A DNA stretch of 64,000 nucleotides from assembly GCF_007752935.1 (NCBI RefSeq), contig NZ_CP036319.1:6747155-6811154 (forward strand). The letters are read 5' to 3'. The translations under genes were made by a program, and so were the position numbers. This document shows, piece after piece, positions 8,125-16,726 of this stretch; position 1 is the first letter of the stretch, and each line of letters begins with the position of its first letter. Under the pieces are notes generated by a model, which was not told the DNA's origin, did no database searches, and saw only the letters and a program-made list of their open reading frames with translations. This DNA comes from Crateriforma conspicua (GTDB lineage: Bacteria; Planctomycetota; Planctomycetia; Pirellulales; Pirellulaceae).

Positions 8125-10551
8125 ATGCCTTTGATTCGCACCAACTGGCTTGTCACCCTTCTGCTGATTAGCGTTTCATTCGACGCCGGATGGGCAAACG
8201 CAGCAGAGATCTTTGTCAGCCCCGACGGCAATGATTCCAACACCGGAGATTTATCTTCGCCGGTCGCCACACTGCAGCGAGCACAGGAATTGGTGCGAAC
8301 CGTGGCCGGACAAGAAGGGGTGACGGTTCACGTGGCCAACGGGACCTACTATTTGACCGAAACACTTGTCTTCGGCCCCAAGGATTCAGGTTCAGCCGAT
8401 CACCCGGTTCGCTACGTCGCACAGTCCGAACACGGGGCAATCATCAGCGGTGGCATCCGATTGGACTTGGATTGGCAAGCAGGCCACGACGGTATCTTTC
8501 ATGCCGACACACCACCGGGATTGGTCATCGATCAGTTGTTTGTCGACGGTGTCAATCAACGCATGGCGCGGTACCCAAACTATGACGCGACAAAGAAAAC
8601 GGCTGCATATCAGGGCTTTTCGGCCGATGCGTTTTCCACACAACGTGCGGAGGGTTGGAAAGATCCAACGGGCGCCTATATCCACGCCATGCATCGATCT
8701 CGTTGGGGTGGCTATCACTATCGAGTAACGGGGAAGAATGCCGACGGCGATGTCGTTTACGAAGGCGGTTGGCAAAACAACCGACCATCGGGCATGCACA
8801 AAGAATATCGGATGATCGAAAACGTCTTTGAGGAATTGGACGATCCCGGCGAATGGTATCACGATGCCGACCAACAGCGTTTGTACTTCATCCCCAGCGG
8901 CGACACGGACCTCTCATCAGCCACGGTCGAAGTGGTGCGACTGCGGCATTTGATTGAATTCACGGGCAACAAATACCAGCCGGTTCATGACATCACGCTT
9001 TCCGGATTTACCTTTCGCCATGCCGCCCGCACGTTCATGCAAACCAGGGAACCGCTGCTTCGCAGCGACTGGGCCATCTATCGTGGCGGCGCGATAACGT
9101 TGACCGGCACGGAATCGGTTCAGATCCTGGATTCGGAATTTGATCAAGTCGGCGGTAACGCGATCTTTGCGAATCACTACAACCGACAACTAGTGATTCG
9201 TGGCTGTCACATTCACGATACGGGTGCCAGTGGGGTTTGTTTTGTGGGTGACCCCGATGCTGTACGTGATCCGCTGTTTGGATATGGCCAAACCAACGAC
9301 TTGGCCAAGATCGACCGTACTTCCGGCCCCAAAACAGACAACTATCCCGCTGACTGCGTGGTGGAAGACTGTTTGATTCACGGCATCGGTCGCGTGGAGC
9401 GTCAACCGGCCGGCGTACAAATCGCGATAGCCAGACGAATACGCGTTTCCGACTGTTCAATCTACGACTGTGCCCGAGCCGGCATTAACATCGGTGACGG
9501 TTGTTGGGGTGGACATCGAATCGAACGTTGCGATGTGTTCGACACGGTGCAAGAAACGCATGACCATGGATCCTTCAATTCTTGGGGCCGCGATCGCTAT
9601 TGGCACAAAGACCGATCCGAGTCTCAAAAATTCGTCGACGCCGAGCCCGACCTGCCGTTCCTGGACGCAGTCGAAACAACCGTCATCTGTAACAGTCGCT
9701 GGCGGTGTGATCATGGCTGGGATATTGATCTGGACGATGGTTCATCCAACTACGACATCTACAACAACTTGATGCTGTCGGGCGGGTTGAAATTTCGCGA
9801 AGGCTTCTGGCGTCGCGCCCACAACAACATCGCCATCAACAATGGATTCCATCCACACGTCTGGTACAACGACAGCGGCGACGAGGTGTACGCGAACATC
9901 TTCATGGCCGCCCACCGCGGCGCGCGAACACCGACCCTTTCGGCTCGCGGCAAACGCATCGACGAAAATTTGTATTTCTCCCAAACGCCGACGATGAAGG
10001 ATCGCTATCAATCATTCGGTTGGGATCTGAATTCCATCGTCGCCGACCCACAGTTTGTCGATCCGGCGTCCGGTGATTTCCGCGTCCAACCGGGATCGCC
10101 CGCCTTTTCAATCGGTTTTGAAAACTTTCCCATGGATCAGTTCGGTGTCAAAAAGGAATCGCTGAAACGAATCGCTCTGGCGCCCGAAATTCCTGATCTG
10201 CAAATCCGTGACAGCTTGGCGGCACCAAGATCCGATAGCCCCAAAGGCGCGCCGCGAGCGTTGCTGGTCGAGTGGCATGGAGCAAAGTTTCGCAAACTGA
10301 TGGGGCAAGAGTTTTCCGCGTTCGGCGTTTCTGCGGAAGACGATTCGTGGCTGGTTTTGGCCGTGAATCCCGACAGTCCGGCAGCCACGGCCGGACTGAT
10401 TCAAGACGACATTGTGCTGAAGGTCGATGGAGCGTCCGTTCCTGATCTCCAGGCATCCGTCCGGTCACCAGCGTGGAAACAACGCCGGCAACATCGCCTG
10501 GGAATCATTCGGCAACAACAGCCCTTGTCGTTGGTGCTGAAGAAACCCTGA
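8125..10551 (+). CDS. GH141-like right-handed beta-helix protein with C-terminal PDZ domain (808 aa)
   Basis: This is an exported protein whose architecture matches GH141, a beta-helix family that includes an alpha-L-fucosidase and a xylanase. I start it at ATG 8125 because the signal peptide (MPLIRTNWLVTLLLIS to WANA) begins there. After the signal comes EIFVSPDGNDSNTG and then PVATLQRAQELVR, the usual opening of this group. Near residues 139-154 lies FVDGVNQRMARYPNYD, a stretch I associate with GH141. Repeated beta-helix coils follow (for example VIRGCHIHDTGASGVCF and RIRVSDCSIYDCARAGINIGDG). The last 98 residues (about 711-808) form a PDZ-type module with VLAVNPDSPAATAGLIQDDIVLKVDG. It leads the plus-strand unit with a sulfatase 70 bp downstream. 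A pectate-lyase-like activity is the alternative. Confidence 0.72.
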   Translation: MPLIRTNWLVTLLLISVSFDAGWANAAEIFVSPDGNDSNTGDLSSPVATLQRAQELVRTVAGQEGVTVHVANGTYYLTETLVFGPKDSGSADHPVRYVAQSEHGAIISGGIRLDLDWQAGHDGIFHADTPPGLVIDQLFVDGVNQRMARYPNYDATKKTAAYQGFSADAFSTQRAEGWKDPTGAYIHAMHRSRWGGYHYRVTGKNADGDVVYEGGWQNNRPSGMHKEYRMIENVFEELDDPGEWYHDADQQRLYFIPSGDTDLSSATVEVVRLRHLIEFTGNKYQPVHDITLSGFTFRHAARTFMQTREPLLRSDWAIYRGGAITLTGTESVQILDSEFDQVGGNAIFANHYNRQLVIRGCHIHDTGASGVCFVGDPDAVRDPLFGYGQTNDLAKIDRTSGPKTDNYPADCVVEDCLIHGIGRVERQPAGVQIAIARRIRVSDCSIYDCARAGINIGDGCWGGHRIERCDVFDTVQETHDHGSFNSWGRDRYWHKDRSESQKFVDAEPDLPFLDAVETTVICNSRWRCDHGWDIDLDDGSSNYDIYNNLMLSGGLKFREGFWRRAHNNIAINNGFHPHVWYNDSGDEVYANIFMAAHRGARTPTLSARGKRIDENLYFSQTPTMKDRYQSFGWDLNSIVADPQFVDPASGDFRVQPGSPAFSIGFENFPMDQFGVKKESLKRIALAPEIPDLQIRDSLAAPRSDSPKGAPRALLVEWHGAKFRKLMGQEFSAFGVSAEDDSWLVLAVNPDSPAATAGLIQDDIVLKVDGASVPDLQASVRSPAWKQRRQHRLGIIRQQQPLSLVLKKP

Positions 10552-10621
10552 CTATCGTCCGATCCCACCCCTCTTCTTTCATTCCCGGGCCTTTAGATCC
10601 CAGGACAGACGATCATTTCGC

Positions 10622-12490
10622 ATGAACACTCGATTCGTTTTCCTATCGACGTGCTGGTTCGTCGTCGGCATTTGCCTGAACATTTCAATGGCCGATCCGA
10701 CGACACCACGTCCGAACGTGGTACTGATCCTGGTGGATGATTTGGGATGGCAAGACGTCGGATGCTATGACATTGATGATCCGTGCCCCTATGAAACGCC
10801 CAATATCGATCGGCTTGCGGACCGAGGCGTTCAGTTTTGGCAAGCCTATTCCCCCGCCCCAACCTGCGCCCCGTCACGCGCGGCGATTCTGTCGGGTCGG
10901 CACCCTGCAAGACTTCAAAAGACTCATGTCGTGGGCGGTGCCCCGCCGTCACCCCACACCAAGAATTCACCCCTGATTTCGCCGTGGTACAGCGGCCGGA
11001 TGCGATTGAGTGAAATCACCATCGCCGAAGCCTTGCAATCCGCCGGCTATGCCACCGGCCACGTCGGAAAATGGCATGTCGCAATCAATCACAACTCGTT
11101 TCCACAGCCCGAAGACCAGGGATTCAAATACACACGATCGGAACGCGGCGTGACGCGGCCCCAACGTCCAAACCGTCTGGCCGATTTCGCAACGGATGAT
11201 CCCGACGATCCGTACCGACTGGACGAAAATGGATTCCCCTATCACCAAAACTCGGTCGACGCGATTGAGTTCATCGACCAGGCCAAAGACCGCCCCTTTT
11301 TCTTGTACCAAGCGACATGGTTGGTCCATGCCCCCATTCACACGCGGGCGCAACACCTATTGGAAAAGTACTGTCGCAAAATGAACGTGCCCTATCCGAC
11401 GGATCCGACCGTTTGGGATGTCCAGGGCCAGAACAATCCCTACTACGCGGCGATGGTCGAAATGCTGGACTACTACGTCGGTAAAACAGTGAACCATCTT
11501 TCGGCAATCGATGATCCGCGTCGACCGGGACACAAGCTGATCGAAAACACCTACATCATTTTCACTTCGGACAACGGTGGAATGGAACGCCATCCCGGTG
11601 AAGTCATTACCGACAACTATCCGCTGGACAAAGGAAAAATCAATGCCAAGGAAGGCGGTATTCGTGTGCCACTGATCATCTGCGGCCCCGGGATTCCAGC
11701 GGGAACGCAAACAGCGGCCATGGTCAACGGCCTCGATTTCTATCCGACGATTCTGTCTTGGACCGGCGTTGATCGCCCCGAATCCCAACAATTGGATGGA
11801 GCGGATCTGGCCCGGTTCCTTACATTGACCCCGCCTGATCCCGATGCCATCAAAGACGCCGACGGTCAACCGCGAGAACGTATGTTCTGGCATTTCCCGC
11901 ATTCGTCGATGCAGTCCACGCTGCGTGTCGGCGGCTACAAATTGATAAGGAACTGGGAACCCTACCTACAGGGACGATCCGATTGCCTTGAACTGTATCG
12001 CCTGTACGATGACCAAGGAAATCGCGTCGACATCGAAGAATCGAACAACCTTGCGATTCAATTGCCGGAGATCGCCGAAGATCTGCACCAGCAGTTGGAC
12101 CATCTATTGGAACAGCATGATGCTGATGCGCCGATGCTGAATGCCAAGTCGGCACGTAGACTTCCGAACCGACAACACATCCCCACCCCACTTCGACATG
12201 GAAGTAAGAATCAACAGGTCTGGGCCACGTTTCGTGAAAACGGCGCCAAGGTCGTTCACGCCGACCTGATCTACACCGACAATGGTGGCCATCGTGATGA
12301 AGAGTGGTACCGGATCGAAGCGAACATTGTCGGCAACCGCGTCGTTGCCGCGTTGCCAGAATCTGCGACGCACTATGTGTTTAACTTGATTGACGAAAAC
12401 CACTTCTTGGTCAGCTATCCCGACGTCAAATACGCCTCGGATGCGTCGGGAAAATTTTCTGACACCGCCTTCGCCCGTGACGCCCCTTAA
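10622..12490 (+). CDS. Sulfatase with extra C-terminal beta domain (622 aa)
   Basis: This is an exported formylglycine-dependent sulfatase. The signal peptide ends near residue 24 (ISMA). The N-terminal metal site is VVLILVDDLGWQDVGCYD (33-50), and the modification motif is CAPSRAAILSGRHP with Cys82 as the residue to become formylglycine. GHVGKWHVAINH and FTSDNGGMERHP supply further active-site residues. Residues about 530-605 add a segment (HADLIYTDNGG, VVAALPES, HYVFNLID) that is not part of the sulfatase core and can be aligned with a segment of the next gene product. It stands second in a three-gene unit, and its TAA is directly adjacent to the start region of the esterase gene. The sulfated substrate is unknown. 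Confidence 0.94.
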   Translation: MNTRFVFLSTCWFVVGICLNISMADPTTPRPNVVLILVDDLGWQDVGCYDIDDPCPYETPNIDRLADRGVQFWQAYSPAPTCAPSRAAILSGRHPARLQKTHVVGGAPPSPHTKNSPLISPWYSGRMRLSEITIAEALQSAGYATGHVGKWHVAINHNSFPQPEDQGFKYTRSERGVTRPQRPNRLADFATDDPDDPYRLDENGFPYHQNSVDAIEFIDQAKDRPFFLYQATWLVHAPIHTRAQHLLEKYCRKMNVPYPTDPTVWDVQGQNNPYYAAMVEMLDYYVGKTVNHLSAIDDPRRPGHKLIENTYIIFTSDNGGMERHPGEVITDNYPLDKGKINAKEGGIRVPLIICGPGIPAGTQTAAMVNGLDFYPTILSWTGVDRPESQQLDGADLARFLTLTPPDPDAIKDADGQPRERMFWHFPHSSMQSTLRVGGYKLIRNWEPYLQGRSDCLELYRLYDDQGNRVDIEESNNLAIQLPEIAEDLHQQLDHLLEQHDADAPMLNAKSARRLPNRQHIPTPLRHGSKNQQVWATFRENGAKVVHADLIYTDNGGHRDEEWYRIEANIVGNRVVAALPESATHYVFNLIDENHFLVSYPDVKYASDASGKFSDTAFARDAP

Positions 12491-12496
12491 TTGCAG

Positions 12497-14434
12497 ATGC
12501 CCATGTTGCCGAACCGCCGACGCATCAACTGTTTATCAAAATGGGGCATGCTTTACCTCCTATGCAGCGTCAATGTCACCCTTGCAGACACGCTGCCGGC
12601 GGCCACCGGAGGACAGGCTCCCACAAGTTTCGAAGAACTCTGGGCCGACTTTGACCCGGAATCCGAACCGCTGGACGTCGAAGTCTTGCATTCGTGGGAA
12701 CAAGACGGGATCGCATTAAAGGTCGTCCGATTTCGCGTGGGCGTCTTCAAAGGCCAGGAGTCCAGAATCGCTGCGGTGTACGGGGTTCCCAAACAGGGAA
12801 CCAATCTGCCCGGTTTGGTTCAGATTCACGGCGGCGGACAATACGCCCATCATTTGCCCTGCCTGCTGAATGCAAAACGAGGGTACGCAACACTCTCGAT
12901 TGCCTGGGCGGGACGGATTTCTACACCGGATTACCGGGTCGGTCCCGATGAAGTTCGACTTTTCTGGAACGGCGATGTCGATCACCCCGATTATCGACCG
13001 ACCACCGACTGGGGCGCCGTTGACGGCTATCACGCCCCCACACGCAACCAAGGCAACAGCTTTCCGAACATTCGTCCGGATGAATGTACCATCGACCGTG
13101 TCGATTCGCCTCGCAACAGCGGATGGTTTTTATGTGCGATGGCGGCACGACGTGCGTTGACATTCCTGCAACAACAGGACCAGGTCGATCCCGATCGTCT
13201 GGGCGTCTATGGTCACTCCATGGGAGGCAAATTGACCGTGATGGTCGCCTCCGATCCTCGCGTCAAAGCGGCGGCACCCTCGTGCGGCGGCATCAGCGAC
13301 CGCGACAATGATCACCCGATTTTCCGAGCAACACTTGGCGACGACGTCAGCTTGAAGCACATCGATTGTCCGATCATCTTTCTCAGCCCTGCGAACGATT
13401 TCCACGGCCGAATCGGTGATCTGCCCAAAGCAATCCAAGAGATTTCATCGGATCAGTGGCGTGTCACCTGTTCGCCACATCACAACCACCAGGACACGCC
13501 GCCATTCGAAGTTGCGTCGATGCTTTGGTTCGACCAGCACCTGCAGCATCGCTTTACGTGGCCGCAAACACCAACCACATCGCTAAGACTGAACACTGAC
13601 CATGGCGATCCGGTCGTCCAAGTCGATGCCGACGATTCGTTACCCATACGATCGGTGGACGTCTACTACACGCGTCACGGTAAAGAAAACGAAACCTCGG
13701 CCGATCGCGACCACACCGTTCACCGTTACTGGTACCACGCATCCGCGGCGACCGATGGACAACAGTGGCACGCCGAGTTGCCGCTGCCATCGGATGACGG
13801 ACCATTGTGGGTGTTCGCCAACGTCACCTACGACCTTCCCCATTCGGTCACAGGCGCAGGCTATTACTACCGCGAATACACAACGGACCGATTCAATGTT
13901 TCATCGTTGATGTTGTCGGTATCCAAAAGCCAGTTGGACCGCGCCGGTGTCCGCCCCAGCGTTCATCCCACCCAACTGCTTGAAGACTTTCGTGGCGATT
14001 GGCAAAAGCGTTGGTTTACCTATCAACCCGGCCACTGGGCCCGCCGCACCAACCAGGTCTATTCATCCACCTATCACGCGCCACCAAACGCCAGGTTGAC
14101 TGTCGATGTACAAACCCAACGGCCCAACACGCTGGTCTTGGCGATCGACGAACATGCCGCATCCGTCGAACTTCAGGGGGCTAGCGGCTGGCAAACCGTG
14201 GTCGTCGATGTGAACGATTTTCGCGACTTGGCCGGTGATTCGCTGACCGATTGGCAGGGAATTCACCAGCTGACGCTGACCGACACCCTTCGTTTGAAGC
14301 CCTCGCGTGGTTCGGATCTAAAAAGCCGTACGATCGGCCAGCGATGGACCGGGCCCGATCCAAAATTTCGCGATCTGCGATGGATAGAGGTCGATCCCGA
14401 TACGGACCATTCCGCGACGTCCGATTCGCCGTGA
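12497..14434 (+). CDS. Alpha/beta-hydrolase, probable carbohydrate (acetyl) esterase (645 aa)
   Basis: This is an exported hydrolase of the dienelactone-hydrolase/acetyl-xylan-esterase type. The start is uncertain: ATG 12497 follows the sulfatase stop by 6 bp, and a TTG at 12491 or ATG at 12503 would also fit. A hydrophobic stretch (MLYLLCSVNVTLA) acts as the signal. The oxyanion region is LPGLVQIHGGGQYAHH, the nucleophile elbow is YGHSMGGK (Ser about 241), and a likely acid/His pair lies in FLSPANDFHG and CSPHHNHQDTPPF. After about residue 370 comes a beta segment (SVDVYYTRHGKEN, QQWHAELPLP, LWVFANVTY) resembling the tail of the sulfatase upstream. A role in removing ester substituents from the same polymer is inferred from context. 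Confidence 0.75.
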   Translation: MPMLPNRRRINCLSKWGMLYLLCSVNVTLADTLPAATGGQAPTSFEELWADFDPESEPLDVEVLHSWEQDGIALKVVRFRVGVFKGQESRIAAVYGVPKQGTNLPGLVQIHGGGQYAHHLPCLLNAKRGYATLSIAWAGRISTPDYRVGPDEVRLFWNGDVDHPDYRPTTDWGAVDGYHAPTRNQGNSFPNIRPDECTIDRVDSPRNSGWFLCAMAARRALTFLQQQDQVDPDRLGVYGHSMGGKLTVMVASDPRVKAAAPSCGGISDRDNDHPIFRATLGDDVSLKHIDCPIIFLSPANDFHGRIGDLPKAIQEISSDQWRVTCSPHHNHQDTPPFEVASMLWFDQHLQHRFTWPQTPTTSLRLNTDHGDPVVQVDADDSLPIRSVDVYYTRHGKENETSADRDHTVHRYWYHASAATDGQQWHAELPLPSDDGPLWVFANVTYDLPHSVTGAGYYYREYTTDRFNVSSLMLSVSKSQLDRAGVRPSVHPTQLLEDFRGDWQKRWFTYQPGHWARRTNQVYSSTYHAPPNARLTVDVQTQRPNTLVLAIDEHAASVELQGASGWQTVVVDVNDFRDLAGDSLTDWQGIHQLTLTDTLRLKPSRGSDLKSRTIGQRWTGPDPKFRDLRWIEVDPDTDHSATSDSP

Positions 14435-14457
14435 AAGTCATCTTCACTGGCAGTCGG

Positions 14458-15714
14458 TCAAGATTTTGCGACGCAGTACAGCGATTGATCGCTACGCAAA
14501 TACAACCGTTGATCAGACACGGCGGGCGTCGCGTTGAAGTCGGATTCGTCGTCGGTGAAAACGTTTTGAGCCATCGGTTCAAACGAATCGCCGGGTTTAT
14601 AAACAAGGGTGCCGCTGCGGCGTGTGACCACATAAATCAGATCACCGATCAGAACGGGCGATGCATAGACGGGGCGGCCGCTTTTCAAGTTTCCCACGCG
14701 TTCACGGTAAATCACTTCACCATCGTCGGCCGATGTGCAATACGCAATGCCGCGATCATCGATCCAGTAAAACCGCCCCTGATGCAACAGCGGTGTCGCG
14801 ACATAGGAACTGGAACGGTTGGTCCATAACACCTTGGAATCCGTCACGTCGTCCTTTCCACCGGCGGCAACCGCGATGCTTCCCGACGCACGATACCCAC
14901 CGAAACTGAAAACCGTTTCGCCATCAACGATCACCGACGGCGAAACGTTTCCCGTCATCGGAGACTGCGCGTACCATTTCAGCTTTCCGGTGACCGGGTT
15001 CATTGACCAAATCTCTCCTGGAACACTGATCACCAATTCACTCTCACCGCTATCCAAATGGACGATTCGTGGTGTCCCGTAGGTCAGTTCCAGCATGCCG
15101 GCTTCCTGACGCCAGTTTTCTTTGCCCGTGGCTTTGTCCAGCGAAATAATCGACACCGCTTCCTCTGCCGCGTTCACGATCACGCTGTCTTCAAACAGGA
15201 TCAAGCTGGCCGCGGATCCCCATTGCCGATTGCTGGATTCTTTTCCGACATCGACACTCCAGTTTCGTTTTCCATCCAGCGTGACTGAATGCACGCCGCC
15301 TTTGCCAAAGAAAACGTACACGTTGGTTCCGTCGGTCACCGGTGTGTTGCTGGCGTATCCATGTTCGGTGATGTATCCCTGATACGGGTCTTCGCGATAG
15401 TCGATCGGGAAATCCAACGACCAATTCTGCCGTCCGGTCGTTTTGTCGAAAGCCAGGAGTTGACGTTTGGAAGCGTCCTGCTGTGACACATAACAGGACA
15501 CCAAGACTTGATCGCCGACGACGATCGGGCTGGACGATCCGATGCCGGGTAGATCGACCTTCCATTTCAGATTCTGGGACTCGCTCCACTCACTGGGCAC
15601 GGTGTCACTGCTGCGTGCTGCCCCACCGGGCCCCAAGAACTCTGGCCAGTCGTCCGAGAGCGCCGACAGCGACCAAGTGGCGAAGATGGCCAGAACAAGA
15701 GCGAATCGATTCAT
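14458..15714 (-). CDS. PQQ-like beta-propeller protein (418 aa)
   Basis: This is an exported WD/PQQ-repeat propeller of the kind very common in planctomycetes, distantly like BamB. The ATG at 15714 (another is directly in front at 15717) gives the signal peptide MNRFALVLAIFATWSLSALS. The mature protein opens with WPEFLGPGG and repeated blades such as LKWKVDLPG, RQNWSLDFPI, KENWRQEAG and GKLKWYAQSPM, each with the Trp docking position. No enzyme signature is visible and PQQ binding is not implied. It converges on the esterase gene with 23 bp between stops and is preceded on the same strand by the ECF sigma gene, 67 bp away, so the two may be co-expressed. The function is unknown; scaffold or substrate-binding is a guess. 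Confidence 0.85.
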   Translation of the reverse strand: MNRFALVLAIFATWSLSALSDDWPEFLGPGGAARSSDTVPSEWSESQNLKWKVDLPGIGSSSPIVVGDQVLVSCYVSQQDASKRQLLAFDKTTGRQNWSLDFPIDYREDPYQGYITEHGYASNTPVTDGTNVYVFFGKGGVHSVTLDGKRNWSVDVGKESSNRQWGSAASLILFEDSVIVNAAEEAVSIISLDKATGKENWRQEAGMLELTYGTPRIVHLDSGESELVISVPGEIWSMNPVTGKLKWYAQSPMTGNVSPSVIVDGETVFSFGGYRASGSIAVAAGGKDDVTDSKVLWTNRSSSYVATPLLHQGRFYWIDDRGIAYCTSADDGEVIYRERVGNLKSGRPVYASPVLIGDLIYVVTRRSGTLVYKPGDSFEPMAQNVFTDDESDFNATPAVSDQRLYLRSDQSLYCVAKS

Positions 15715-15781
15715 CATGATTCCGAACAGAATGCGTGTGGTGAAAGGCATGCCCGAGGACCAACCACGGACGACGAAAGAT

Positions 15782-16498
15782 TCAAGATGACAATGACGGG
15801 GGCGTCGCGATTTCTTTGAACTTTGCGATGGCGCGGACCCACATCATTCGAGCCGTCCCGGACTTCACGTTCATGCGTTGTCCGATTTCTTCGAAAGACA
15901 TTCCTTGCAGGTTTCGATAAACAATGACATCACGATAGTTGTCCTTAAGCTTTCCAAGTTGCCTGGATAGATCGTCCGCCAATTCTTGTTTCTGCATGAC
16001 TTCGCTGGGTGACGCCGCACGATCCGTTGCGATATGCGACAACCGCATCACACTGTCGCTCGATCTTGTGGCCAATGCCTCCAAGGACACTTCGCGACGC
16101 ACATCCCGTTTCTGTGCAAACACGTTCTTTTCAACCGCGTGGTTCAGACAGTGATTCAAGATCTGTCGCAACCACGCCAACAATTCGCCTTCGGTGGTCC
16201 CACGAAAACGATGAAAGTCGCGGTGCGCGGCCAACATAGTCTCCTGGACCAAATCCGAATCGCTGACCCGCCGCCGTAAACGTCCGTGCAGCTGAGCCGA
16301 TGCTTGGACCGACAAGAAGTGCTGATACCGCTGCAGTAACTGACCCAGTATTGGGATGTTCCCCTGACGGGCCTGGGCGATCCTTTGGCCAACGGCATCG
16401 GAACGGGCGGATGATTCGGCATCGTTGCTAGGCAGACAGCGCATCGGAGAAGACCAAAAAGCGGCGGATCGATGGAACAGTTTGGTGTGGAATTCCAT
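15782..16498 (-). CDS. ECF-type RNA polymerase sigma factor (238 aa)
   Basis: This is a group IV sigma-70 factor. Region 2 is seen in SDLVQETMLAAHRDFHRFRG and GELLAWLRQILNHCLNH, and region 4 in DNYRDVIVYRNLQGMSFEEIG followed by KSGTARMMWVRAIAKFKE, the helix-turn-helix that reads the -35 element. The start is uncertain. ATG 16498 has a GGTGAAA sequence in front; a TTG at 16525 or an ATG at 16444, which removes a non-conserved N-terminus, are alternatives. It is divergent from the haem peroxidase gene (228 bp) and upstream of the PQQ-propeller gene. No anti-sigma factor gene is adjacent, so the control mechanism is not evident; regulation of its neighbours is inference. Confidence 0.88.
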   Translation of the reverse strand: MEFHTKLFHRSAAFWSSPMRCLPSNDAESSARSDAVGQRIAQARQGNIPILGQLLQRYQHFLSVQASAQLHGRLRRRVSDSDLVQETMLAAHRDFHRFRGTTEGELLAWLRQILNHCLNHAVEKNVFAQKRDVRREVSLEALATRSSDSVMRLSHIATDRAASPSEVMQKQELADDLSRQLGKLKDNYRDVIVYRNLQGMSFEEIGQRMNVKSGTARMMWVRAIAKFKEIATPPSLSS

Positions 16499-16726
16499 GC
16501 GACGTTTCACCGGCGACCGGGCCAAGTTTTCTGAACTCGGAGGCCCCCGGGAACCCCGCCCGCAATGAAAAGTTTCGCTATCTAAGGCCGATTTTCCCGC
16601 CCAAGCGTGACATTTTGTCGCTCATGTCGCACCTAAAGGTTGAGCAATGAAGCACCCAAGTCGTTGCCGAACCACCGCTTTTTTGAGCCTCCTCTGCTCT
16701 TCCCTCCACTCCGCAAAGGTGCCGCA

